Below, piece by piece: positions 47,626 to 59,508 of a stretch of DNA of 64,000 bases; positions within the stretch are counted from its first letter, which is position 1, and every line of letters starts with the position of its first letter. Source of the DNA: Druceiella hillmani (lineage: Eukaryota > Arthropoda > Insecta > Lepidoptera > Hepialidae); NCBI GenBank assembly GCA_039881145.1, contig JAYKKI010000029.1, positions 24,798,001-24,862,000 on the forward strand, in the 5' to 3' direction. A model generated the notes under the pieces. The model worked only from the letters and a program-made list of their open reading frames with translations, did no database searches and was not told the origin of the DNA. The translations under genes and the position numbers were made by a program.

Positions 47626-50600
47626 AAGTTGTGTCCTTTTGTATTAAGCGTATCTACCCCTAGCTGCTATGTGGAACATATTTTTTTGCAAGAAAATAGT
47701 TGGATGCAGAAATAAATGCTCGTTGGAATTGATAAAAGCTGAATTAACAGTTCAATTTCATTTCAAGTTTTCCTGTGCAGAATTTTACAAATATATCAAA
47801 GAAAGGAAAGAGATATTATTGGAAGCGAAATCTTAAGAAAAGCACAAATAATGATCGATTTTGTGCCCACAAAAATAATTGTTCCTTTTTGATTATAGTA
47901 AATATTTCTCCATCACGTCCAGAGTTTATTAAAATAATCCTGCTTTTTTTACTTCCAAGTATTAAAAATCCTACTCTGGTATTATTGGTCTATACATATT
48001 AATGCTTGACGATTCTACTATTGACCATATATCTTTTTTCTAAATATTAGAAGATATAACAAGAATATCATAGTCTCAAGCATTAGAATGTGCACATAAC
48101 TTGACAATCGAAGTCCCTACTGTAATGTCCCTACTGGTGTCTTGCTTCATTGATATTACTAATTTATAAAATACGTAAATTTTTATTTTTTATAAATTTA
48201 TCTTCTTGAATAACTTACAACCTTTTTATATTTAATGTATGTGTTTTCATGTATGAGGGAATACTAAAGCCATTTGTATGTCATCTTTCAAAGTTCCCAG
48301 TAAACATTTTTATTAACAAAAATACACAAGGTATAATTTTTCAAGATAATTCTGCAAAATATCTTTAAAGATGAGTTCGTAATGTCCGGGATCCAGTAGA
48401 TTTGATAGTTTTATATTATTATATGTGTGTATATACATATATAATGCATCGGTAAGAAATTTTTTGGAATTTATTATATATCTACATTTTAACAAATAGA
48501 TTAATAGCTGTCACTTTTAACTTGCCTTAGAAGAAAGTTGCCTGCAATTTTTTTTGCAGCTATTAGTTTATGGTCAATTTAAAAATTGAGCGCAAAAACA
48601 AACATTTTCAACATATTTCATTTGTAAAGAGATATGGGAAGCTTATGGTATTGATTACCTAGTAGACCGATGCTCTGGTCGAAACAGTGAAGTTGATGTG
48701 GATCTAATTAAAGTTATAACTGTATCAGTACGTCATATAACCAAACAACTGTTTTAAATGTATAATAAACAATAATTGACAATGACTCAAAATATATTGA
48801 ACTCATTACAAAGTTTGACATTCGGTAAAACATGAATTCAAGGAGATTCGTTTAATACAGGTAATCAATATTTACAATACGTATATCAAACGCAATGAAA
48901 TAAACTTTTTTAAACAAATCATCACATCAAAAAAAAGGTCATGCTGTCAATTTGGTAGAATTGCAAAGGTATTGGTATTTTGAGCTACTTCCAAGGAACA
49001 AACTGATCAATTAGATGTTTACTATCAATAATTAAAGAAAATGGACAAAGTAATCAAAGATCTAGAATCAGCAACAGAATTGTGTTCCCCAATGACAATG
49101 CAATTAAATATTAAACCCATATTATACTCGAATATGTGTCAGTAATAAAGACTTGTAATGAAGTATTTGATCTTAAACCATTAAATTTGTGATCTGCTTT
49201 CTGAAATAAGGTTGATGGTGTTTTCGAGACAAAAGCGGTTTCCGCTGCTGAAACGGTTGATAGTGTTCCCGAGACAAAAGATGGATATCCTAATTTTGAA
49301 GATCTTTACAGTTATTTCAATAATCTTCAGTAAGAAGTCTATATCTTCATATTTAACTAAGAAATGTTTGGCAATGGTAAAATTTTCTTTTAACATATAG
49401 ATAATTTTGAAGATAATTTGAGAGTGTATTCTGCTAAATACTGTAACCAATCTTGTAACACAATATATATAAAGCTGCTAGCAAAGATTTAAGATATTGT
49501 ATTAATGCTGCTAGATAAGATATTGAAAACTTTTCTTCCTACTGTATGCAGGCTAACGGCTAAGTTGTAGAAAATATTAGCAAGTATTAGATGATTATAG
49601 TTTTGAGGCTGGTGCATTTCAAAGTTTTGAATTGCAACATATACGCTAATTAATTTATATCTAAAAGGTTTTCATCAATATTTAATGACTATACATATGT
49701 TTACACATAATCTGATCTTTCCCTTACTTGCATTAAGCTAAACAAAAAGTTACAAAAAGAAAAACTAATGGTTGTTGAATGAAATGCAGATTATAGTTTA
49801 AAATCAAAACGAAATTTGAACACATTTTTAAAAATTTAGTGTAAAAAGGTAATTTTTTAAAACTTTTACATTAAATTTTCAATATTAAATATTTTGCTGA
49901 AAAACTAAATCTATGTCAACTTTCTGCATATACTCATCACTTCTAGTCTAAATTTTAAATACAGCGCCAAAACTATACCAAAATTCGATACGTGTATAGT
50001 ATGCACAAAGTATCGGTATATGGAATACTAACTTGTCATGTCACGAATATAACCCTATTATGTAGAACATTTTCCATTGCATTCCTTTCTAAAATGGGAT
50101 TATATGATGAACGGGGTAGCTTGCATTCATCCATAATTGTAGTTCAGTCATTACGAACAGAGATAGATTGCTAGTATGTCCATACCGTGCAAATACTTGG
50201 CACTTGTACGGATTATAGTATATTTGCCCCACTACTAATAGTCGGCACTTAAAATTATCCCACACTTTTGTTAAAAAAATTGCTACAGTATTATACAATA
50301 TTTTAAACAACTCAAATTGTCCAACCTACACAAGAAGTAGATTCAATTAACTGTCTGCTCATAGTCTAGGGCTTCATTCCTAACATCTTCTCAGTATCCT
50401 TTTACAAACACATGACTATTTCCAACTAAAAGCCCTTCTCAAACCGAATTAGCAAATTTTGATATCAATTAGACTCTGAAACCAGAGATTCTGAAAAAGT
50501 CCTATCACTTAATCCCAAACACCCCGCAGTTTCTTAATTCCACATTGCACCCTTTCCTTCACCATACAACATTTTTAAGTTTTATTTTTTGCATAAATTT

Positions 50601-52290
50601 TTAATATATAAAAATATCACAAAGAACAAACTGTTAGTTCCAAAAAATAGATGCAACTGTCGCTCAGTACGGGAATTATAAAGAAGAAATTACGAAATTC
50701 GTTAACAGACCGAAGAATAGATAAGAAGATAAGGAAAAAGTCTTTACGATTAGTGCATAATTTGGCATCGAGTGAATTGGTAGAATCAACATTAGATTTA
50801 ATAAAAGATCATAGAGATGACTTTAGAAGAATGTAGGTTTAATATCTGTGGTAAAACTTCAAAAAAGCAAATTGTTGTAAATATAAATTTATTACTTTGT
50901 ACTATTTATATGTGGACAACTGTGAGCTTCATTTATGTCTCCAAATATTGTTAGTAGACGATGCATGGAAGAATATGAAGAATAACGATAACTACAAATT
51001 CATATTTAATGTATTGAGATATCTGGTGAGGGGCCGTGTCCCTGTTAAAAAAACCATCTTTAACTTATTAATAAATAAATATGAGACACAAATCTTCATA
51101 AACACAGTGAGTGACTCTGGAAACCAGATGTAAAGTATATGAAGAAAGTTCTACATAGTAGATCTATATTTATAGAAATTTTAAATTTTAACAGCCGCAG
51201 CTGATATAGTTAGATCAGAAATCTATTCAGTTATTTGTGAAACTAATTTTTAACCTCCAAGTGGTCAAATGTTGACAAATGTTAAACTTACAAGCCACAA
51301 TTTTTGTCATTTTGCTCACATCTTTTTGATGGCATGATAATTCTGGGATGATAATGAATTAAAAATAGGAATAGGGGTGATAAACATCCAGCACTCTCAA
51401 AAATCGGTGTTTGAAATGATTTTTTTAAGGGAATATTGAAAAGACAGTATACATGATATTTCATTTATTAGTCCGTAGTTAGGAAAAAATTTATTATTGT
51501 TTTTTTTAAAATGCCAGAAAAAATGCATTAATCAGAAATTTCAAAAGATTTGTGTTGTAGTTATTGTCTATCAAGCTATTTTTTAGAAATTCTTTTATAC
51601 AATTTTTATAAACAATGAAGAGTACAATGTTTCTTGGAAAACATTTTATTTTTACATACATTTAGATTAATAAATTTTACTTGATAGGCTACAACTAAAA
51701 TATATTTTTTAAAGTAATTATGACACTTTAAATAATTATTTTTTATACGTGTTTTTTAACTCAAATTACATCAATTTGATTGATTTCGTTATTTTTGCTA
51801 AACACAAACCTCACAATCTCCATTTCGGCAATTTTTTACAAAGAGTACATATTTTATATATATCTTTTTAATTTTCTTTACAAAAAAATGTTAATTACTC
51901 ATTTTATATATAGAGTTTGTATTTTAAATTACCAGAGTTTAAAAACAATTGATAAAATAGGAGTAGTTTTGATTGGTTCCAAGATAATGTCCCTTTTTTT
52001 CCTAATGCACCTCTGCTAATACTATACACGAAAGTAACATAATGTGTGACATATTCAGATGACCATAAGCTATTTCCTTTTTCTTATTTTCATTACAATT
52101 ATTTTTATTCTTTTGTTGCTACAGAAAAATTTCCAATATTTTCTAAAACTTGCGGTATCTCCTAAAATTCCCTGGCTTTTCAAATCTCAATAATTTCCTG
52201 ATATTTCTCATCTTCATAATTTAAAAATAAGTCAAAATAAAGAAACACTAAGTATAATGACAAAGAAAAAGATACTATATCTGTAGTTAC
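47626..52290. other. ktub 7-kb intron, remainder
   Basis: AT-rich intronic DNA. A 26-bp motif (ggttgatggtgttttcgaga and its variant) is repeated at about 49210 and 49254. Two plus-strand ORFs at 50651-50836 and 50897-51133 are listed separately. No other structure. Confidence 0.4.
50651..51133 (+). other. Two adjacent unassigned ORFs (61 and 78 codons)
   Basis: The first (50651-50836) reads as a basic, helical-looking peptide (KKLRNSLTDRRIDKKIRKKS, LASSELVESTLDLIKDHRDD). The second (50897-51133) contains VDDAWKNMKNNDNYKFIFNV and YLVRGRVPVKKTIFNLLINK. They look more protein-like than most ORFs here and could be parts of one decayed gene, possibly TE-derived. A splice joining them (gtaggt donor at 50833, AG near 50954) does not keep the frame. 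I do not recognise the family. Confidence 0.25.
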
Positions 52291-52508
52291 ATTATCAGTA
52301 GCCATGCCCGTAAAACCATAGCGTGTGACAGCACCCGCATCACGGAGCGGTGCAACAGGTGCATCTCCACACATGTCCTCGGCACTCGCACTACACGCAA
52401 CTCCACCCTCTACCACAGAACTCTCCGATTCTTCGTGGAGAGCATCATTGCGTAAGGGATCGTTGTCTGCTGCCCCAACCGTTAAAACTTCAATCTGGTT
52501 GCCTAAAT
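52291..52508 (-). CDS. ktub: king tubby, exon of the acidic linker
   Basis: Bounded by a TTTTCAG acceptor (phase 1 entry) and an AATgtaact donor (phase 0). It encodes about 72 residues: DLGNQIEVLTVGAADNDPLR, NDALHEESESSVVEGGVACS, ASAEDMCGDAPVAPLRDAG and AVTRYGFTGMATDN. The composition is acidic, Ser/Ala-rich and probably unstructured, as expected for the poorly conserved segment between the N-terminus and the Tubby domain. It is assigned to ktub by position, strand, clean splice sites and matching phase, with higher GC than its surroundings. Sequence similarity alone would be weak. Upstream exons with the N-terminus were not recognised and may lie to the right or outside the window. Confidence 0.7.
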
Positions 52509-52814
52509 CTGAAAATGGCAGATTCTCTACTATTCTCAAACTGGCTAAAAATTTACGACAAAATAACAATGTTCAAATGACAAAAATTAGATTCAACCCC
52601 TTGCTGGTGGATAAATAAGAGGTTTCAAACTTCGAGGGCCTTAGAAATTGCCACAATTTAAAATGAATCACCAGAACTTTAAAGTTTTTCTTATATATCT
52701 GACAATGTTGCGCACACCGTGAGTGCATGTCGTTGATTATATGAGATTTTTAAATTCAATTTTAGTTGCTTTAATTTTATTATTTTAGTGTATAACGATT
52801 TGACTAACAAAGAG

Positions 52815-53710
52815 TTAAAATGATCCTCAGAGAATGTCTAATTGTCAGATGAGGATTAGTTATGGAACGAACACTGTAGCAACTTTGAAAACATTTCCTT
52901 GAAGAGGTTGCAAAGTTTACAAAGACCACCTTCTTCCTTCAATGATGATGATCCATTTGGCAGTTACATCCCAGAAGATGAGAACTATTTTGAAAAAAAA
53001 ACCGTTTCCAATGGTCATCAGAATCTCAGGTCAGTCACTTGCAGTAGCACAATATTGTACATGAAAGATGAGGAGTAAAATCAAGATACTACTATGTTCT
53101 TGTTACTTCTACCATTCCTCTTGACTTATGGTCTATTTTTATTGATAATATGTTGGAAATAATAATGCGGCATTCTGATGAAATATAAGAAAAATGAGAC
53201 CCTAGTATAAACAACAAACCTGTGTTTATGATATGAATATTATCAAACTAAACGGCTTTTATTTCATACATTTTTTTTATTTTATATTTTAAAATTATGA
53301 ACACACTTCATGGTACATTACCAATGGTACTGGATGCAAAATATACAGTCATGAAAAAGAGATTAGATTCAAAGTTTTGGTAAATGCAATTGGAGTCTGT
53401 GCTTGTATCGAGAAGTTCAAAATATTTATACCAAATATGGCTTAAACATGTAGTTAATAAGAGATGAATTGAGTTGATTTACTTGATCAAAGATAATTAT
53501 TCCACATCATATTCCACAGGTGCCTTTGGTTATATATTGTCATTGATGCAAAAAACAGTATTCTTTGAAGTCTGTAGATCAGACTAAGCGGCTTTGATAT
53601 TTATAACTTAGATATATGCAGAACATGTTTCGCTTGCAATTTAAAAAACAAATGCAATCTTATAACTTGTGTTTTGAATGCTCAAAAAACATGTACATTA
53701 CAGCCCAGAA
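52815..53710 (+). pseudogene. piggyBac-like transposase relic
   Basis: An acidic, Ser-rich N-terminal stretch can be read in one frame (SLKRLQSLQRPPSSFNDDDP, FGSYIPEDENYFEKK; about 52900-53010), as is usual before piggyBac cores. Near 53430-53560 come LKHVVNNAWIEL and STSYSTGAFGYIL. At 53615-53715 a Cys-rich tail (with shifts: CRTCFACNLKNKC, LCFECSKNM, then FKYIH) resembles the C-terminal zinc-binding domain ending in xYH. Most of the catalytic core is deleted or unreadable. The assignment rests on order and the Cys-rich end only. Confidence 0.35.
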
Positions 53711-53717
53711 TTTCAAA

Positions 53718-53835
<118 letters not shown>

Positions 53836-54251
53836 AGTCGGGTTTTCAATTTTAGTTTATAATCTGATTATTAAATTAAAGAAAAGAAGTAAAGGGGAGT
53901 TATAATTTCTAGTGTTATGTTTTTGTCAGGTTAGACATAAAGAGGGACCATAACTTTATATTTGTAAGCCAAAACTGATAGTTGAGCAAATTATTAAGAG
54001 ATTTAACATGTGTAATTTAAATTCCTACAATAATTTAGCAGATCCATCTAGTACTTCTTAGTAAAAAAAACAAATATTAATATTATTTTTCCATATAGAG
54101 AAGCTGTTGGATCTTTGTTATTTTTGTGCCTGGTTACAAGACTAGTTACTTAATAATAATCCTGTTTATCATAAAAGATGCAGGCACACAGAGATATTAA
54201 GTATATTTTTATTCACGAGAAAGTTGTTTAAAATGTTATTACCATTATATA

Positions 54252-54257
<6 letters not shown>

Positions 54258-54327
<70 letters not shown>
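54258..54327. repeat. (AT)n microsatellite, one interruption
   Basis: Two blocks of AT dinucleotides separated by aa, preceded by (GT)n. Confidence 0.9.
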
Positions 54328-54332
<5 letters not shown>

Positions 54333-54527
54333 GACTATAAAAATGCATTTTTTAATTTCATAGCGAGATTATACTACAGTGTCGGTAACATGTTCGCGAT
54401 CTCTTTGACCATGTATAATTCTGAAACTTTGAAGAAGGGTAGATGGTCAAAGTTTATTAAAATAAGATTTTAATCCTTTGACAGAAAATAAATTAGAAAT
54501 TAAACTTGATTCTTTAATGCTGATCTT

Positions 54528-54990
54528 CGAATTGAAAACAGAATGCTGCACCGTTAATTGCGTTAAATAATTAATGGATATATATGGATTGCGCATTCTC
54601 CATTAATACAACACATAAGTATTAATCTTTAGGAATAAGACAATTTATTCCCAAGAAAGATTGTAAAGTTTCAAGAATATTAGAATATCAAGTATTTTTA
54701 GTGGAATTTGAATTTTTATTTTCAAAATAGAACGAAATTTACAGTAAAATATTTATCAACTTATCTTATGCTTCACGGTATGTTGAGTTAACCTTGAAAT
54801 CAGGTTGACAAGAGAATGTTGCGCTGATGACTGCGTTAATTAATTATTTGGTGCCTATTGTCTGTGCATCCCTCAAACACATAAACGTTATGTTTAAATG
54901 AAGAAATATCGCAATAAGACAATTTATTTCTCAGAAGAATAGTTCAAAAATATTACAATATCATGTACTTGACGTACACACAAATTCGAA
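54528..54990. repeat. Diverged direct repeat, ~290-bp period
   Basis: Segments near 54535-54710 and 54825-54980 share an ordered series of matches. These include gaatg(c/t)tgc.c-type heads, g(t)taattgcgttaa / actgcgttaattaattatt, aataagacaatttatt(c/t) (54636 and 54916), and (a)atatca(a/t)gta(t/c)tt(t/g). It is a degraded tandem duplication or two copies of one repeat. No coding content. Confidence 0.5.
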
Positions 54991-56541
54991 ATCTAATGAA
55001 ATGGTGCCCGTATCGAAACATTGTGTAGCATTGTGCATAAAAGGAATTTTAAACTATAGTCAAACTAAGAAATGCATCTGGTAATACCGAATATCTTGTA
55101 ATAAGTCGATTGCGTAAAAATGTAATAAAATAAATTTAATGCGTTTAACACAAAGTACAAACACAAAATGAACGGAACTAGTAATATTGTATCGCGGGTT
55201 ATTAAACATGATGATTTTGTACATAAGCAGCATCATGGTAGGAATACTTTGCAGTATCAACATATGAATACTTTGCCACATTTTATTCACTCTAGATTAA
55301 TATTTGTAAAAAGTAAGAGCCGAAATGAAAACGTAAAGATTCACGGGTAAAAAATATAAACCATTTAATTTAAATTTTTCTAATTTGAATCCAAAAGCGG
55401 AAAAGATTAAAAGTAAAGTAGCTAGGTCCATATCAAAGATATACACCACACTATTAGATCATAATATATATATATATATATATCACACACACACACACAC
55501 ATATACATGCATATAATATGGCGTCAACCATCATTGGGCAAAGTATTCATAAGTTGATACTGCAAAATATTCATACGTTGATACTGTAAAGCATATATGA
55601 ATGCCAAATCGGAGATTGTGCCCATCGCCTCCACCTTCCTGATCACGGAAATATCAAAAATGAAAAAAAATTGGATGTAACTTTACTTCCATTCTGACTG
55701 AATTCAATATTTTTAAAATTCCGTTCGATTTTGTTGCAAATTATTGTGGCGCTGTCATGGGAAAAAATACCTTTCATATTTAGCCGTATTTAGCGTTCGC
55801 ACAATGTTTTGTAATGCCATGTTGCCACAGTGTAATTTACGTTTATCTCCCTACATTTCCGTCCAGTTTATGGGAGATGGTTTGTTAATATTTCGTTGAG
55901 TATTCAGGATGCGCGCATCCATACATCTAGCATATAAAAATTACATAATATTTTGTAAATTTTTGTATTCATCGGCGAGATCTTTACGACCAAACATTTA
56001 AAAAATCAGTGTAATAATGAAATATAATGAAAATAGAAATGGGGAATATAATGAAATTTATGTTCTTAATACTATACAAGGAGAGATAATGAAGTAAGAA
56101 ACCAGATCAATTATAGTTTTAGATATGAACTAGTAAACAAAGGGTTGATTACCGAACGATGCTTGTTCTGAGTGCGTGCCCTTAAGAAACCACCCAGCTC
56201 ACCAGATAGAAAGATATTTCACGGACTTGAAATACAAATATAGCTGGTTAGTTTTTACGTCATGTTTATTAATTATTAGTTATAATAATTACAGATAATG
56301 ATAAACCTATTACTTCTCTAGAAAAATTTGGTCTAAAAATAAACCTCGCACTCTCTAAAAATAAACAGCGTCCTATGTTGTTGGTGAGTATTTTGCGAAC
56401 TGTATCATAGGTAACTTTTAGGTAACTGTTAGCTTTTACCTTAATGTTTCCAACCTTATCAATCCTGATCGAATATAAAAAATACCTAGCAATTAAGCCC
56501 CATACAAAATGTAAATGACCAATTTTTAATTTTATGGTATA
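54991..56541. other. AT-rich spacer; small tandem duplication at 55540-55590
   Basis: A 24-bp unit around tattcata(a/c)gttgatactg occurs twice in tandem. A (TA)n(CA)n run lies at 55464-55500. No gene recognised. Confidence 0.4.
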
Positions 56542-58028
56542 CAGTCCCTGGACAATTTGTTATACACAATTTAGTTTTAATATAAAATCATAATTAACTG
56601 TAAAAAAATTGGTCTACGATATTTTACTGGAAGAAATTAAATTTATATCCTTGCTGCATGTAATGAAACACATGTTGTTATAATTAAAACATAGTTATGA
56701 TTTAAAATTTAAAACTTTATTAGTTTGAACAATATTAATTATCCAATTGTGTTTCTATATTAATATTTCGTTAAGCCACCTTTTGTAGTTATTACGGCTT
56801 CTGTCCTTCGGGGCATGCTATTAATGCATGATTGTATACTATTCTGCATTTGTTGATGACAATTCTATACATGTATAATTTTTTTAATGAGCTGAATTTT
56901 GGTCTTGACCCCTTCTTTAGCCCCTTCTCTCTTCATCAGGTCCCACATATTTTCAATTGGGTTCATATCCAGACCGTTACTTGGCCAATTCAACAATGGG
57001 ATATTTTGGTCAAGTAAATATGTTTTGATTGAATGGGCAGTGCGACAAGTGCATAAAAATAAATGGTTATCAATTTAAGAACCATTTTCTTAACTGTGGA
57101 ACCAACCGATTCTCTAGGAATTGTTTTGTACTGGCTCTGCATCATGACGCATTTTACTATTGTAGAGGTGCCCAACACCCTTGCCATTGATAAAGGATCC
57201 AATCTTAATCTTTGTCGGGTGTGTCACGGTCTGCACAACGCAGTCAGGGTGTAATTTACCCCTTGACGACGACGAACAAATTGAGCCTTTTTCCTTAAAA
57301 TTTCAAACTTGCTTTTATTGCTGAAGCAGATCTAAAAGAAACCAATTAACGCTTGAAGTGTCAGAATAACAAACATTTACCAATAAAATGTTAACAATAG
57401 ATGAAATATAAAATTACCGATCATCAAAACTCCACCTCTTTGTCTTTATAATCTTCAGCCCACTTCAGACATTTTTCGTTCATCACAGCTGTCAATTTAG
57501 GCTTCCTAGCAGATCGGTGAGCTTTATAATCTAAAATCCTCCAATTTTCTTCGAACAGTGCGCAAAATATTAGCTTCTTCCAGTTTAGATTTTATTACTT
57601 TTGTGGTAGCAAATCTGCTTTCCATGCAAATTTTCTTGAGAAATCTTTCCGAGCTATGGTTAAAAATTGGTTTTCTTTGGTATTCTTCCTTTTTTTCGGG
57701 CTCAATTCTTCACCTATATTGACTTTTTATACGTCGTACACTTGCTTCAGATACATTCAATCTTTTTGAAATTTCACAGTTTGAATACATTTTACTATTA
57801 AGAAAGATTTGACATCAGTTTTTTTACGCAGTGAGAGGTTCCCCTTTTTTCCCATACTGGCAAAATTAAAAAAATATTTTTTCTATTGGGAAAACTGCTG
57901 ATTGAAATAAACATAAATGTAGTTAAATAATAAAAAAAGAGGAAAAACTATAAAGGGATCGCACACGTGGCATGCAAGAATTCAACTAAAGCGTGTCTGT
58001 AATTATTTGCGGTCCAATGCCAAAAGCA
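56542..58028 (-). mobile_element. Tc1-like DNA transposon with TA target duplication
   Basis: The left end follows TA at 56540-56541 (CAGTCCCTGGACAATTTGTT) and the right end precedes TA at 58029-58030. As reverse complement the right end reads TGCTTTTGGCATTGGACCGC. The two share a TGGAC...TTTAGTT pattern and are probably diverged terminal inverted repeats. The transposase relic inside (56770-57855) is on the minus strand. The size of about 1.5 kb is normal for Tc1-like elements. Confidence 0.6.
56770..57855 (-). pseudogene. Tc1-like transposase, frameshifted
   Basis: The start MGKKGNLSLRKKTDVKSFL lies at 57855. A helix-turn-helix block, CEISKRLNVSEASVRRIKSQ, follows near 57770, then RFLKKICMESRFATTKVI. 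The catalytic domain appears in pieces: HPDCVVQTVTHPTKIKIGSF, a VGHLYNSKMRHDAEPVQ block, SKHIYLTKISHC in a shifted frame, and the best preserved end DQNIPLLNWPSNGLDMNPIE followed by NMWDLMKREG. The Glu of NPIENMW is the third catalytic residue of the DD34E triad. The C-terminus is NSMPRRTEAVITTKGG. Several stops and shifts make it inactive. Confidence 0.75.
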
Positions 58029-58149
58029 TAGACATGACAATATAATAAATAAAAAATAGGTTTAGAAACGAATAACACAATAACTGTCCTAATTATATTG
58101 TTGTATTTTATTGATAAGATATATAAATATAATACAAGAAAAGTTAAAA

Positions 58150-58245
58150 TACTCAATTCACAACATTAAATGTCTTAAATAGGTATTAACATTAATGTCT
58201 TAAATAGGACATAATTCACAACATTAATGTCTTAAATAGGAAAAT
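58150..58245. repeat. Short tandem repeat, ~20-bp core x3
   Basis: The core cattaatgtcttaaatagg occurs three times (with small differences) between 58165 and 58240, interleaved with attcacaacatta. No coding content. Confidence 0.7.
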
Positions 58246-58367
58246 AATATAAATAAATTCTTCGTACTCTTCAAGATATGCTCATTTTTATTGATTTTGT
58301 ATGGCGTTTGGTTGACAATGTTCCATCTTAATTGTTTTTTCTGATAGCGAGCACAGAATAATTTAAA

Positions 58368-59285
58368 ATGAATCAAATTGTTTTACAGAGACTTGATAAC
58401 CAATCACACTCACTAACCGACACCAGTGTAGACAATTCATTAGATACTAGTATTAATGACAAGAAAATGAAAAATGACAATGACAAGAAAAAAAAATACA
58501 GTACAAAATCGTCGTATTCTTTCACGAATACATTGAATATAACTAGTTGTCTGAATGAAACATATGCCACGAATCAAATAAACAAAAAAAACTATGTTTT
58601 CTGACAATACATAGAGTACAAATCACATCAAAATACAACAAATTACACCTAAATATTACCGAAACCAGAACCTGGAATTTATTCTGATCTGCATATTACC
58701 AAAACATATTTAATAATCCAAAAGAAATTATATCTAAAGAGACACTACAGTCTACTCGTAGTTCTCCCCGCTATTTATGTTTCTAGTAATGTCTCTGTCG
58801 GAGCACACGATGCTGATGAATTTATTGAATCTTCTACCATAAGTTAAAATAAAATTCCAGGTGGTTTATTCCAGATTAGAGATTTAACAATGGTTCTTGT
58901 TAATGACAGTGACAATTTATTTATAGAGAATTCAGAATTCATACAATATACAGTCAATTCCTCCTAGTGAAAGTGAAAAATCCTACCACATCACAAATAA
59001 TGATACAATAACCACACATCCATTGTCATTTTATTCTACTCCTACATAGGAGCCAATCAAAGTAGAACCTCCTTTATCTCCAAGTGTAAATTTGATCGCT
59101 AATAGCATCATTCTTAGTTCACCTGGCAGCACTATCTCAGAGTATGACGATAGCGATAAAGATGCAACTTTCTATCCTACATCAATGGAGTCGTCCAGTG
59201 CTTCGAGTAATAAAAAAGAAACAAATGATGTTATAAACGGCGTCGAAAGCCAAAGTCAACCACAACATTATGGCCTCAAAGGGTT
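58368..59285 (+). pseudogene. Unassigned Ser/Asn/Asp-rich ORF remnants
   Basis: ORFs at 58368-58604 (NQIVLQRLDNQSHSLTDTSV, Lys/Asp-rich middle) and about 58930-59285 lie in line on the plus strand. The second is open except for one TAG at about 59047: QSIPPSESEKSYHITNNDT, EPIKVEPPLSPSVNLIANSI, STISEYDDSDKDATFYPTSM. The acidic DDSDKDATxYP type of sequence is often found in the N-terminal linkers of TE proteins. The second ORF ends exactly where the minus-strand LINE relic begins. I do not recognise the family. Confidence 0.3.
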
Positions 59286-59298
59286 TCAGGTATAGTCT

Positions 59299-59508
59299 GG
59301 ATGTCGATGGTTTTTAATAAGGAATGGAGGTTTGAATGCGCATAGATTTGTAGGTCATCAGCATAGAGACATGCTTGGGATAACCAAAAAACCCATTTCA
59401 TGAGTCCACTGACCAACTGAAGCGAGAAATCGATTAAGGATGTCGATGGTTTTTGATAAGGAAAGAAGTCACAAATGCGCATAGATTTGTAGGTCATCAG
59501 CATAGAGA
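59299..59508. repeat. 139-bp tandem duplication over the YADD motif of the LINE relic
   Basis: 59299-59369 and 59438-59508 are about 90 percent alike (ggatgtcgatggtttttaat / ggatgtcgatggtttttgat, then gcgcatagatttgtaggtca in both). On the minus strand each encodes LYADDLQIYAH. The reading after SQAC jumps back to LYADDL, so a unit of about 139 bp was copied in tandem. Confidence 0.85.

Noticed and set aside
58155..58242. CRISPR-like array
   Set aside because: Only three short, imperfect units without regular spacers in a eukaryotic AT-rich context; an ordinary tandem repeat.
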